Source: Buddleja alternifolia (lineage: Eukaryota > Streptophyta > Magnoliopsida > Lamiales > Scrophulariaceae). From it: a stretch of 64,000 bases of DNA. The stretch spans positions 35,225,022 through 35,289,021 of the forward strand of contig CM033399.1 of the NCBI GenBank assembly GCA_019426215.1, given 5' to 3'. The position numbers and the translations under genes are program-made. This document shows, piece by piece, positions 50,354-62,155 of this stretch; within the stretch, counting starts at the first letter, position 1; the number at the start of each line of letters is the position of its first letter. The notes beneath the pieces were generated by a model. The model had not been told where the DNA came from. It saw nothing but the letters and a program-made list of their open reading frames with translations, and searched no databases.

Positions 50354-53300
50354 TTCATAAAGTATGTATAATTGGGATCACGAACTTGCTCCGACATTAT
50401 ATTTACATAATAATTGATCTATGTATTTAATTTTAATTAGTTGATAAGTAAAAGGCACATCAACATTCCAAGACATGGGTCCTACGATTAACACATATTA
50501 TGGTTTTGATGTGGGTTCACTTTGATAAATTCGCTGTATTTTCCATTTAAAAAAAGGTTGATTGTCTCATTAACTAAACTAGATAATTGAGAATCAATGA
50601 ATTTTATACTTAAAGAGAGGGCTGTCTGTCTAACCTATAATAAATGTATTCTTTTCTTTTCTTTTTAATAAAAAAATTCTTTTTTTAATAAGAACCACGC
50701 CGGTTAAATAGTTGGTTGATCGATTCATTAGTATAATAAAATTGGTGCACTTTTCATTTGTTAGCCATTTAGCCGTTTAGTACATGGTGGAACGGTTCAT
50801 GTTATTTGGATTCTATCTCGATGGATTGGTTTTGGGATAGTCGAATTGGGTAGTTTCTAATGAAAAGTCAAGTTCGGATTAAAGTTATTATAAATATTTA
50901 ACCTACAAAAATCGATCAGGAACCCACTCCTAATCAAATGAGTAATTTTTCATATATTAGCCACTATCATATCTATAATTATGATTATACTGGCTCTTTA
51001 CTTTCTTTCCAATATAGAATTATTTCGAAATGATTAAATGATTTTAGATATTAAGAAGGTTGGAGGTCTTGTCCAATGTAGAGATATATAGTGACTTTGA
51101 AATGGTCAATTGTTTTAAAAATAAATATAATTAGTAATTATTTTTTGAGAATATCCAAAAGGAAATTATTTTATTTGTATGTGCTTCCCACACCTATTCG
51201 GATGTTGGGCTGTGCATGTTTTACGCTTTGATTCAACTAACAAAACCCAACTGCCAACAGAAGCCTCTATTTGGCAAAGACCTTTTTTTCCTTTCTTCTT
51301 CATATAATCAAATCTTCATCACAAAAAATTGCTTCTTCTCTTGTTCTCAAACATATGGAAAATCGTTTCTTCCTTTGGCATTCTACAAGGTGCACTCCAC
51401 ATTCTCTTTCTACCTATCTATCTGCATTTTAATTTTGTTGATTTATTACGTATCAAAATGATGATCTATTTGTCTGCTTGATCAATATCCATGAATGTGT
51501 ACATTATACATGTATCTCTAAATTGCTAGACATTGTATGTAATAATACACAGTAGAAGAGCTCGGTTATTCATAGGAACTCTCGGGATTTTGAGTATCAT
51601 AATTCGAAACCACTCTTGTGAGCTCAACATAGAATCGATCATACACAAACGAATGTAAGTAAACTAAACTTAAGGTACCAAACCTTCCTAAGAATCACTT
51701 AGAGAGGATTCTTGTTTTTACTTGCCTTTTCATATCTAACTTGCTTTGCATCAATGAGAAACGCACTCTTGAATTTTTGATTAATTGTAAGGAAAAAAGA
51801 TATTAATACCCTTTTGCTAGGTATTTTAATAACGTCAGTACCTGTGTTAAAATTATCCCTAGATAGTTCTAAAGATGGCCTAAATGCACCCCATTTATCA
51901 ATTAATTGGTACATTAGTTTTCTATATTTCATTTCACAAATGAATGCTATGTGGAATTTACCATCCAGTGTATATTTTCAAATATATATATATATATATA
52001 TATTAGGCATACATATGCGATATAAAATATATAATGAATACCAAAATTAAAATAGATGATCTAAACTCGGAAAAAGCTCTCAGTGACTTGACATCGTCAA
52101 CAAATTAAGGTATATTGTAATGTAAATAGAAGCAAAAGTCATGGTGCATTCTTATCTAATTTCAAAAAGACGATCTAACATATTGTGCATTTTGTTCATT
52201 AATGTATTCATATGCAATCCCCACATATTCACGAACAATATGTTTCGAAACTGGCGAGTACCAGAACCGGCTAAGAACAACCTGCAAGGGCGCATTGTTA
52301 GCTAAGTGTCAAACATACATAGGATACAAAACAGTTGACTTTGCTTCCCAAAAGAGTAATCCAGGATACAAAGTGAAGTTTATGATGGTTAAAAAAAGTC
52401 ATAACGAAATTATCAAAGCCAAGAAAAAATTGACAATAAAATAACAGAAAAGTCTAATTTGTTCCCGATTCAGCCACACCCAAGTATTTCACAAGGTGGG
52501 TGAATTACATTTGTTATATGATTAATCATTTATTTTGTAATATACACTTAGTTGTGGCCAAACCGAGAGTGGACTAGGATTTCGCGTAAATGACCTTCAG
52601 CTGGCTATTGTTATTTGTTTTTTTGATGGCCGGCTAGCAATGAAAGTAACCCATGCTGTTGAGATGATTCATTAATTGTTTTATAACTATTGGATATTGT
52701 ATACTACATTTCTTAAAATTATTTTTAAATAGAAACGAGGGATGCACTTTGGGATATCCCAACTCCAAATGGTTGAAAGTTGTGCTTCCCCTTGTCGTTA
52801 TTAATATGTTTGAGGTTGGTCTAATATACATATACATGCATGTACCTCGTAAAATATTAATCAGCTACAACAGTGATACGATTTAAATATGGATCATACT
52901 TGGTCGATCTCTGGATATTTCGCCCACCCAACACCGTGGTTTCCACAGAATGGTGTTGGAATGTCATAAAACTGACAAAGAATAACCCAAATATTACATA
53001 TCTCAAAAACCAGCCAAACAACCCGAGTATCACATACACCGCAAGGCTCTAATCGAATTGAGCCGAGTCGAACAATGTATTATTCAAGCTTATTAGAGTT
53101 TTTATCGAGCTTCAGAATTTACTTTTGAGCTAATTTTGATTATTATTCAAATGGAGCTCAAACAAACTTTAATCGAGGCAAATACGAGTCTGACTCGAAT
53201 AACATATTCTAGAAAGTTTCACTAATCGACCTGAACTTCAAAAATGCTCAACCTTTGCCTGTTATGTAAACAAACTGAACTCAAATAAGCTTCCAGATGA

Positions 53301-53370
53301 TCGATCTTGATTCGAGTATCGAGTAACTTAATTCGTTTAGCAATAATTAGTTCACAAGTAATGTATCCCC
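50354..53370. other. Gene-free spacer with a TA microsatellite and degenerate repeat
   Basis: A (TA)n tract lies at 51981-52003. 53050-53340 is a TCGAG/GAGCT-rich degenerate repeat ending just before the calmodulin-binding gene. No gene or RNA gene recognised in the rest. Confidence 0.45.
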
Positions 53371-53401
53371 AATGCAGGCATTAAGAAGTGCAAGTTTAGC
53401 T

Positions 53402-54685
53402 ATGGCAACGAGAACAAGAGACACTGCTACTCCTGGAAAGGAGAAGAGAGGAACATCTCCTTCACCTCCCACAGGACTCACACAGCAGCGCAGAAGAAGC
53501 CCCAACCCTTCCAACACCAACTCTCCAGCTCGAAACCACGACTCAACCGCAACGCCATCCGAAAAACACATTCCAAACTATCTCAAGTCCACCGTAAGTT
53601 CGCGTATCGACATTTCTAAGCAACAAGGCAAGAAACCAGTTTCCACCACTGATCACACTTCTGCCCACAATCCCACACTCACAAGAAGAAGATCCTTCGA
53701 GAAGCCTCCACCTCGAACTCAAATATCACGCGTCTCGCCAAATCCAACTCTTCGATCTTCCTCGTTTTCGGGGAAAACTGTTACTGGCCAAAAAGGGGTT
53801 CTGGATAAAAATTTGAGAATAACAAAGGATAATGCAGGAAAACAGCATTCTTTGTATGCTAGACCTGTGAGTAGTGTTAAAAAGACCAGCATTTATGTGA
53901 AGAAGCAAGACATTGGAAGTAGTCGTTCAACTACGAAGGAACAAGTGATAAGCCCTACTGATGATAAAGTAGATAATCTTCCCAATATAGTCGCGGAACC
54001 TGAAACGCAACAAGGGATTCAGGAATTTCCCATTTCTGAAGCTGAGATGGTGCAAGTTGGAAATGACGATGAAAAGGGGGGCGAGGATTTAGTGTTGGAA
54101 GATCAAGAACAGGTTAAAATTGAGCAAAACGAAGCAGATAGCGATAAGGATGAGAAGATTGTGAGCGTTGAGCTTTCTAGAGTTATAGAAAACGAGGATG
54201 CTCCTGTTACCATCAAGACAGACGAAGAGCCACAAGACAAACCACACGTCGAAGAAATCAGCAGCGAGAAAGATGAATTAAAAGATAGTAACATTAATAC
54301 TGATCAAAGTGATGCAGGATACACAAATGAAGAAATTCAAGCGAAAGACAAAGAAGAAGACGAAGAAGAAGCGAATAAGAAAGAAGAATCGGGTAGTCGA
54401 AGTGAAGCTCCTGAGACGAAGGCAAAAGAAGCCGAAAAAGTAGAAGTTGTGGAAGAGAAGAAGGAAAAAGAAGCCGAAAAAGCAGTAGTTGTGGAAGAGA
54501 AGAAGGAAAAGGAAACTGCAGTGGCGGCGCCAAGAGTGCAAATAGAACACGGGAAAAGGGATTCTGCAGTTTCGAATGATGTGATAGAGGAAACTGCAAC
54601 CAGGCTTCGTGAACAACGGAAGAACAAGGTGAGAGCGCTTGCTGGCGCCTTCGAGACTGTCATATCCTTGCAGGAAACTAAGTGA
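53402..54685 (+). CDS. Plant calmodulin-binding-domain protein, largely disordered
   Basis: A single open exon encodes 427 aa from the ATG at 53402 (MATRTRDTATPGKEKRG). The N-terminal half is basic and Ser/Pro-rich with RRRSFEKPPPRTQ-type segments. The middle is acidic and Glu/Lys-rich, including two near-identical units (KEAEKVEVVEEKKE and KEAEKAVVVEEKKE). The C-terminus, ATRLREQRKNKVRALAGAFE then TVISLQ, is the basic amphipathic end of the plant CaM-binding domain (PF07839 type), likely to bind Ca2+/calmodulin. An earlier ATG at 53372 is in frame, but an acceptor-like ATGCAG covers it, suggesting that the 5' UTR is spliced just there. The partner and pathway are unknown. Confidence 0.8.
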   Translation: MATRTRDTATPGKEKRGTSPSPPTGLTQQRRRSPNPSNTNSPARNHDSTATPSEKHIPNYLKSTVSSRIDISKQQGKKPVSTTDHTSAHNPTLTRRRSFEKPPPRTQISRVSPNPTLRSSSFSGKTVTGQKGVLDKNLRITKDNAGKQHSLYARPVSSVKKTSIYVKKQDIGSSRSTTKEQVISPTDDKVDNLPNIVAEPETQQGIQEFPISEAEMVQVGNDDEKGGEDLVLEDQEQVKIEQNEADSDKDEKIVSVELSRVIENEDAPVTIKTDEEPQDKPHVEEISSEKDELKDSNINTDQSDAGYTNEEIQAKDKEEDEEEANKKEESGSRSEAPETKAKEAEKVEVVEEKKEKEAEKAVVVEEKKEKETAVAAPRVQIEHGKRDSAVSNDVIEETATRLREQRKNKVRALAGAFETVISLQETK

Positions 54686-55207
54686 TCAAAAACTAATTAT
54701 ACCAAAAAGTTCCATTGATATATATACTTGAGTTTGTTGTTTTCTTGGTTGATCATGTTCTATTGCATGTTTCAGAAAATGGTACAGGAAATCCATATGT
54801 TTGGCATTATTGCATTGTTTTTTAAAGGTTTTAGTTACTGTCAGCATTAGTTATCTGCGCAAAAAGAACTAGATTTTGTGCGAGAGAAACACATCTGTAT
54901 TTACTTTTAGTTGGAAATTTGTGTACCATTCCGGTTTTTTTTATTTTTTTTCCTCTTTCTATTTTCAAGTTTTTTAAGCTGTGAAATTCAATGACATAGA
55001 AGCATATAGGTTTAGTTGTACTTTTTGGTTGTTCGTGTGAAGAAAAGTGAAATATGAGATTGTGTTTGGATGTGTAGGTTTTGGGGAATGAGTTTATTTT
55101 GGCAGAAGGTTCAATTAACTGGGTGAGATGATGATTATATGAATGATGACGTAAAATATATCAAAATTGTTATAGTAGTTTAATTATTGTACTTTAATTA
55201 CATAAAC
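54686..55207. other. Spacer including the 3' UTR of the calmodulin-binding gene
   Basis: T-rich sequence after the stop likely holds the 3' UTR. No other feature seen. Confidence 0.4.
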
Positions 55208-55397
55208 TTTAGTGTTAATTATCAAAAACTCCCTGACTTTTGGTAATTTACAACGAAACCCCCGTCAAGAGGTCTATTTGTTACTCCCTGACTTTAGTGT
55301 AAACACACAAGGGTATAATTATAAGAATATCTTAACATAAAAAGAATTTTATGCAACTTTAAAAAGATCAAGGGGGTTTCGATAATTAACACTAAAA
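55208..55397. mobile_element. MITE with TIRs and ACTCCCTGACTTT words
   Basis: TTTAGTGTTAATTATC at the left faces GATAATTAACACTAAA at the right as an exact inverted pair. More diverged matching extends outside on both sides to about 55185 and 55430. The interior repeats the CTCCCTGACTTT word twice. Related but more decayed relics appear near 29300-29510 and 33060-33250. Confidence 0.65.
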
Positions 55398-56222
55398 TAA
55401 GAGGGTCTACAAGTAATTTTATCTAAAGTTAAAACACAAGAGATCATTTATTTCTCCTTTATAACACAAGCAATTTCTGTAAATATGTCAAATATTTAGT
55501 TATACTTTTTTTTAAATCTTAAATAATATGTGCAACATATATTTCAATTTATTTTGTGTTCAGATTGGTAAGTTAAATGAGAATTTTCAAAATACATGTT
55601 AGTTATGATTTGTCACTAAAGCACGACTAATGTGAATTTTTTTGATGTTTTTGAGATTATTTTTTAATATATATATTAGAACTTTATTACTTATATTTTT
55701 AAAAAAATATATAAATTCGGGCCGGCTCTAAGCCCGTACTAATTTTCAAGCCGAGTCCAAATTTTGGGAATACAAATTCTAGCCTTGATGGTGAAAGCTC
55801 GTATACTATCAAGCAGCCGAACCAGGTTCGGCTCGCTCAGCTTGCATGACAGGCCTATTCTCTAGATAAAAGCTCGATCAACGGCATTAAAAAAGGATGA
55901 ATGTAAATTAGAAGAGCTACTAGACATCTTCAATAAATTTATAATAGTAATAATATTATAATAAGAATATAATATGCAAAATGAAATCAGCACACACAAG
56001 TAGCCGGATACAGACAGAAACGTCAACTCGTGTTAAAGATATTTCCTCAAGTCTTCGTTCAATTTTTCTTTTTTCATTAAACAGAGAATTTATATACTAT
56101 TATTACTTCGTCTCCATTCCGTGTAATTCAGAATCTTCCGAAAAGCGAAACGTAAGAAAGCATCATATTTCTCATCTTCTAGCTTATTCCAGAAAGCACA
56201 AATACAATCCCCAACGCCCCCT

Positions 56223-56230
56223 TTATATAA
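56223..56230 (+). promoter_or_regulatory. TATA box of the small CxxC gene
   Basis: TATATAAA lies 91 bases before the ATG at 56321, the usual distance for a plant TATA box plus a short leader. Confidence 0.6.
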
Positions 56231-56320
56231 ACCCCCCTTTATTACAAGTATCGTTAACCATATCGAATTATTCTGTCTCTAATTGCATCCAGTTAAAGTC
56301 AAAAGCCACAGGGAAAGGAT

Positions 56321-56524
56321 ATGTGTTTGGTGTTCGTTTGCGACGAAGACGAGAGGGTGATCGGGCGGCAGGCGGCGCCGGGTGCGTGCCCTTACTGCGG
56401 CGGGATGGTGCAGGCGATGGACGTGCAGAGTCAGTGGAGGTTGTGCTTCGTGCCCCTCTATTTCAACACCAAAAGAAGATTCTACTGCACACTCTGCTCC
56501 AGGCGTTTGGTTACAACCCCATAG
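56321..56524 (+). CDS. Small 67-aa zinc-ribbon-like plant protein (two CxxC pairs)
   Basis: The intronless frame reads MCLVFVCDEDERVIGRQAAP, then GACPYCGGMVQAMDVQSQWR and LCFVPLYFNTKRRFYCTLCS, ending RRLVTTP. CPYC and CTLC, about 33 residues apart, could bind one zinc as a ribbon. I recall similar short plant proteins of unknown role with the same CPYCGG...W..CFVPL...YYCTLC pattern, so it is probably a real conserved gene despite its size. A TATA box and short leader precede it. The region is GC-richer than its surroundings, as an exon should be. No transmembrane segment or signal peptide is evident. Confidence 0.75.
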   Translation: MCLVFVCDEDERVIGRQAAPGACPYCGGMVQAMDVQSQWRLCFVPLYFNTKRRFYCTLCSRRLVTTP

Positions 56525-57532
56525 GCCATAACTCTCGACAATAATCAGTTTTCATTTTGTTTCTATTAGAATTTTGGAAATATATATATATGTAATATAT
56601 TCGTAAGTATTTATATGGATTATGTAAATAACTTATAGCTTGATGTTAGATATATATTGAATAATGTAACTGTTGATTCTCAAACTAATTGTCCAATTGA
56701 TTTACTTTTGAGTCTTCTTTCTTCATTTATCTTCACACACGTTACAATTTACAAGCAGCTAACCCTCGGACCATTGGACTCTCCAAATGTATATAAGCAT
56801 AACATAGTGTTAATCATTCAGAAAAGCAAACTAATAAATTGGTAACAAAAAAATTAATTATTGAATATGAGCAATTTTGATTTGAATTGACAAGAAGCTC
56901 ATATTTCGTTCAATTAGAAAATATTTCAGTTTAATTATTTAAATTTCTTGCGAGCAAGAGGATCAAAAAATTGGGTCTGAGAGTCCAACTGATTGGCTAT
57001 ACTCGCCCTTCAGTAAAAACGTATGGTGGGTAGTATACTATATGGATTTCACTAAAAATACGTATCGTGGACGCTATACAGATTTCGTGTCATGAACAAT
57101 TATAATTACCACAATTAACATTGTTTTCGAACTATAAGTCCCGAAAACTTTTAAGAATGAGATAAAATAGCTTTCTATAAGAGACCTGGGAACAATCTCA
57201 ATTGTTTCAGCGCCCACTTTCTACCTAAACCTGGAAGTTGCCAATGCACGAACCTTATTTGCAGGAATGTCCTCCCTACTTAAAGAGATGAAGTTTCTTA
57301 TGTACTAATTGTGCTCTTGGAGAATGCAATTATTTAAGTGATCTATTAAAATAATAAGTTGCGAGTTCCATGCCAGTTGCATGGCTATACCAATTGCATC
57401 TATTTTGCTTTGAAACTTTTGAAATCAATGGTTACAAGATTTCTCTAGATATATCACTCAGAGAGACCTCTCCTGAAGTCCCCATCAAACAGAGACGAGA
57501 GAACCAAAATCGCAAGTTGAAGTACTGAAACA
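56525..57532. other. Convergent spacer between the CxxC gene and the PTRHD1-like gene
   Basis: 3' UTRs of both neighbours are expected here. No other feature recognised. Confidence 0.4.
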
Positions 57533-59366
57533 TCACTTACAGAGTTTAAGCTTTTTGAAAAAAGATGTCACAAAGGATTTGGGGTATGGCTTTGTTGCAA
57601 GACATGTGGGGATGTTCTCAGGCTGTTCGATCCACAGCTTATGAGCAATGCCGCCAACCTTTAGTTTCTCCGACAAGTTTACTAGCTGAGTTTCTCCCTT
57701 TACTTCAAGAGTAACCTGCATTACATGAAGAAACTTGTTGTTGGGACAACTTTCAAACATATTCATTCAGTGCACATAGCAAAAAGAAGAGCTAGTGTAT
57801 ATCATAGTATCACCCTCATTTGGGAAGCTTGACACTCCAATGAGCATATGTGAGATCGACATACTGCGTTCATGATACCACAAGAAGGCATATAAAACCA
57901 TCATGATTTCGTTCCTGTTCTATTAGAAGAGTTCGTATTCTAGCAATCAAGTTTTCGCAATGAATGATTTCCTAGACCAACTATTACTTGTACATAGAAT
58001 TTGATGTATCTATTACCAAGTTACGTGCAGATAAGAGACCACAAAATAAATTGGCCCATGCACGATACCAGATGGAGTACAAATGATAAGGAAGATTCAT
58101 GTATTCAATCAAAGAGATATCAACGATATTAACAAGTTTTTGTTTTCGAGATCAATTTCCATTGCTATGTTACAAAATTTGGATTGTTCCCAAGGCCAAA
58201 AAACCTATGCAAAGCTCCTCGTGGCGCAAATATGTTGCGCAAACATGTTCAACTGTGTACAAACATATAAACACATGCCTACACCATCCACCAGTTCAGC
58301 CACCCAAAATATAATATGCACGACATATATCAGCTGCCATCAGTGATTCTAAAAGAGTCTCGGGACTCCAAGTCCTATCAAATCAGCATTTCATATGGTG
58401 GATCCCAAAGAAATTCCACCACATGATTGATCGTGATTATTTTAGGAGCTGGAATTTCTCCGGAGATCCAAAGATGACAGTAATTGGCAATTGGCACGAG
58501 GTATAAGTGATTGTGCTTATCATAGCAATCTCCTAATATTCAAATGCTAGTGGGGAATCAATCATCGCCGATAAGTATCAAATCGCATCTCATTCGAGTC
58601 GTACATTGAATCAAGTACCCCCACTATTTTACACCAAAAACAACCCTTAATTGAATAGCATAAGAACAATCCCTAGTTGCAAAGCATAAAATGCACACGG
58701 CAAACATGTATTGTATTCTATACATGACAGAGAACAACAATGAGGTAGGCTCCGTCTTTTCGTAAAACGCAGAATTAGGCGTAAATTGCCATATCATGAA
58801 CCTGCTTCCTGTTGCCTTCAAAAACGTAATTAAAAAAAAGTTAAAACAATGAAATGTGATGCGAATTTCCATCTCAAATCCAAACACAAAATAAACCAAC
58901 CACAAATTAAGCAAACATAAACTAATGTGAACGTAACATTCAAATTCGCATTGCCAATTAAAAGGTGAAAATCAATCAGATTAAAAACGAATTTTACAAA
59001 ATTACTGACCTTGTGCATAGAATCAAGATTGGAAGGGGAACAATAGAGGAGAGTGTGAGGATCATCCTTATGCAACCAGATAGCGGCGACGGAGGCATGG
59101 CAGCCCTGTGTTACCACGCTCCCCAGCGGCCACGTGTCGATTAAGTCCCTCCGCAGCACAACATACTGCACAATCGTCTCCGCCTCCGAGCTCTCGGTAG
59201 CTTGGCCGCCGTCGCCGGCGGCGTCCGCGGTTGCGTTTGCGGCGGTTGAAGATTCCATCGGCGCTGCGGTGCGTGGAAAGATGGTGCTGCTGTGTGTGAG
59301 TTTAGCAACCCGGGTGTTTAGATGCGGTTTGATTGGAGGACACCGGGGTATGAATATAGACGCCAT
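57533..59366 (-). CDS. PTRHD1-like peptidyl-tRNA hydrolase (PTH2 family)
   Basis: Two exons (59010-59366 and 57533-57715) join in phase 0 to 179 aa. PTH2-type enzymes cut peptidyl-tRNA to release the tRNA. PTRHD1 proteins are a divergent branch whose activity is less certain. Matching features are IVQYVVLRRDL, the GSVVTQGCHASVAA segment around the usual catalytic region, HKDDPHTLLY, and the conserved C-terminal half with HKLWIEQPENIPTCLATKPY followed by PK...FFKKLKLCK. The ATG at 59366 adds a 36-residue Arg/Ser/Thr/Pro-rich leader without acidic residues (MASIFIPRCPPIKPHLNTR...), which looks like an organelle transit peptide. The inner ATG at 59258 would give a cytosolic form. The gene looks intact. 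Confidence 0.88.
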
Positions 59367-59490
59367 TGGCAAAGGGTGGGTTTGGCAGTCCGTTTATAAA
59401 ATTTAGTTAAGATGTCACGATAATTTTATGTCAAATCGAGTTCAATTATTTGAGTTTGAATTTTGTGTCGATCTCTCTCACACAAAATTT

Positions 59491-59655
59491 ATGGCGAAGA
59501 ACGGGTATAGACATAGTGTCACCTTTGTTGAGAGACCTATTGAGGCGATCCAAGACCTTCTCGAGCAAGACAAGAATGAAATATCGCGGCATAGATTAGT
59601 TACTGATAACTCCGGCATGTCGGAATAATCTAGTAGCGTATCCCCCTTCTCTCTG
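59491..59655 (+). mobile_element. Short LINE 3'-end fragment with 9-bp TSD
   Basis: The 165-bp insert encodes the last 45 residues of a LINE-type frame (MAKNGYRH ... DNSGMSE, stop at 59626-59628), then TCTAGTAGCG and TATCCCCCTTC. ACACAAAAT flanks it at 59482-59490 and 59656-59664. The tail matches the LINE at 4728-4756 and the family A SINEs. It is a severely 5'-truncated insertion upstream of the PTRHD1-like gene. Confidence 0.7.
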
Positions 59656-59699
59656 TTACACAAAATAAATAATAATAAAAAAAATGTGTGGAGATTGCA

Positions 59700-60838
59700 C
59701 ACAATATATCTGTGTGAGAAATGTAGACACTAGAAATATTGAATTCGATCTAATATAGATTTTTTCAAACGGAAGATAGATATATTTTAAATTTTAGTTA
59801 ATAGATCTATTTTAAAGAATTGACTTTAAAATTTTATTGATCAAAATTCAAAGCACTATATGTACTTATGTATCATCGATTGGTTTGATTGTAAAGACTC
59901 ACTACAATTAAGTTACATGGATAAATGTAATAAATGATTTTAAAAAAAAATTAAAGAGAGGTGAGAAATCAACGTCGGACTTGTTACGTGACAAATAATT
60001 TCTTCGAGATTGCCACATATTGGCTAAATGTGTTTCTTTTCTTATGAATCGATAATACATTCTAACATTGAAATATCGACAATGAATTTAGTATAGTCAT
60101 CAATGATAATTCATTACAACGATCAATGAGATAAAAATTGGAAAGGGATCCCCTTATTACCTCATTACTGAAATTCAATTGAGATGGAACGAACAATAAC
60201 ATTAAAACTGCAAATGCACCCACATATTACCTCATTACTGAGACCCAATTGAGACATTAAATTTACCAATATCCCATTTCATTTTTAATAAGAAGATCGA
60301 ACTCATATTATCGTCAACATAAATAATTTTTTTCATTCACTACATCAACATAGTAACAAAATACAATAATGTCAAAGCTTTGATACAAAATCTTACATGA
60401 CATCTACGATAGAACGTCGTCTCATAGATGTGATATTTCTCTCCTTATTTGGAATTTTATAGGATCTATGTGGCCATGCTTAGAACCAATTACATGATAT
60501 CTACAATAGAAAATGTCGTCTCCGGAAATGAAAGCAGGGTCATTTTCCACAACATTTCTCCAAAACAATCAAAATGATACTAGACAAAGCCTCGACTTTT
60601 CAGAATTCAATTCTGGAAGAGCAACCTAAGCAGTGTGAGATGGAAGAACAAGTCTGCCCTGAAATCATCTCCAACATACATTTTGTCTTCTCTTCTATTC
60701 AATAATTTGAAACTCATATCTATATAAATATTTATATGAAGATGAACGTTCCATCTTCAAGCTTTAGATGCTTCCTCCCGTTCCGTTCATAATCATTCTT
60801 ATGATCAGAGGGGATGGATTCTGTGAAATACGTGTACG
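59700..60838. other. Gene-free AT-rich spacer
   Basis: Nothing recognised except possible 3' sequence of the fragment at 60839-61313. Confidence 0.35.
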
Positions 60839-61313
60839 TCATAGGGAAACTGCTGCCACCATCAAAAGAATGTTTCTTGTTCGTGTTCCATTTGGATGAC
60901 AGCCATGTTTCTTCATTGTAGCATCTCCCAGCACTCCATCAGCCAAGTAACCGAATGATTTTTTCATATCATAATGGCTGAAAAGTCCTCTCCTACAAAA
61001 CAAGATATTCACATAATTATTGGAAATAATAATACTAAAGAAATCTTAAATTCTTTAAATCAGCAAGAGTTAAAAGAATTACCAAACCAAAATGAAGGTT
61101 GGAATCCTTGTTGAATCAGTTCGCTGAAAGAAGAACGCATGGAATGCTTGGGACACATTCAAGGTCCATGCGTCCAGTGATGTTTTCTTGCTCTTGTTCC
61201 ATTTGTGTGACATAATTGATCTCCATTTGTTCGTTGCATGCTCCGGTCCCTTCAAAATAGCCAGCCCTTCTTTCATTAAGTTCGTGACCATTTTCATTTT
61301 CCATCTTATACCC
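60839..61313 (-). CDS. Unidentified two-exon gene fragment (3' end)
   Basis: Two exons (61083-61313 and 60839-60992) join cleanly: acceptor GCAG at the first, TG|GTAATT donor, TGTAG acceptor, phase 2 kept. They give about 128 residues reading GIRWKMKMVTNLMKEGLAIL, then HATNKWRSIMSHKWNKSKKT, IPTFILVWRGLFSHYDMKKS and FGYLADGVLGDATMKKHGCH, with a stop after VAAVSL. I do not recognise the family. No start exon was found upstream, where tandem repeats lie. It may be the end of a gene starting beyond the repeats, a non-coding transcript, or a decaying copy. Confidence 0.35.
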
Positions 61314-61908
61314 CTGCAATACAAAGGGAATTCATGTAACATTAGTATTATGATATGCAAACATTGTTTAAAACCTTAAATTGGTGAATTGATACTGTTA
61401 ACCAAACGTTTATTTTTCGTGTGTGAGAGAGAGAGAGAGAGAGAAAGAGAGGTCTGGAGTGGCAAACGGATATTTTTAAGATCCAAGGGTACATGAAAGA
61501 TTGGAACATAAGGGAAAACTATGCCACTGAAACATAAAAGAAATAGACAATCAAGACAACCCAAATGAAAGAAAGCCTCATCTTAAAAAACACAAATGTA
61601 TAATCTTTCCACAAAAAAAATCAATAAAATAGCCAGAGACTTTGTTTCCAAACCTATAAACACTCCTACCAAACATAATCATGAGTAACAACAGAGAAAA
61701 TTGCCCATGAATTGAAATAAAAGTTTCCTTAAAAGAAAATTACTAGAGGAATATCTCCTGTGTGCAGAACATGAAGGGAAGATAGGTTGGTATTTATTGG
61801 CATTCGGTCCATGACACTTGGTTAATCTGCCACATGCAGAGCGCCACGTACCTCAGCTACGTGTAATGCATAGGTGATGCATGATACAAAATGTGGACGA
61901 GTGGCGAA

Positions 61909-62155
61909 GGCAACTTCGATAGTATCGAATATAGATGGCAAAATGAGGATGATTGGCCAAGGCAACTTCGATAGTATCGAATATAGATGGCAAAATGAGG
62001 ATGATTGGCCAAGGCAACTTCGATAGTATCGAATATAGATGGCAAAATGAGGATGATTGGCCAAGGCAACTTCGATAGTATCGAATACAGATGGCAAAAG
62101 GAGGCTGAGTGGCCAATGCAACTTTGATAGTATCGAGTATAGATGGCTAAAACCC
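61909..62155. repeat. 52-bp minisatellite, nearly five copies
   Basis: Units start at 61909, 61961, 62013, 62065 and 62117. Each reads GGCAACTTCGATAGTATCGA and continues to GATTGGCCAA. The first four starts are almost identical. The fifth is diverged and partial. Each unit contains a short palindrome (TCGATAGTATCGA). Because 52 is not a multiple of 3, the long open frames across it shift frame from copy to copy and are not real genes. Confidence 0.95.

Noticed and set aside
54278..54663. Minus-strand frames rich in Ser/Phe/Leu
   Set aside because: Antisense shadows of the Glu/Lys-rich calmodulin-binding protein.
55981..56544. 187-codon plus-strand frame overlapping the CxxC gene
   Set aside because: It runs in another frame across the promoter and leader. 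The 67-codon frame has the patterned, family-like sequence.
61909..62155. CRISPR-like array
   Set aside because: The repeats are direct and contiguous with no unique spacers, and the DNA is from a plant nucleus.
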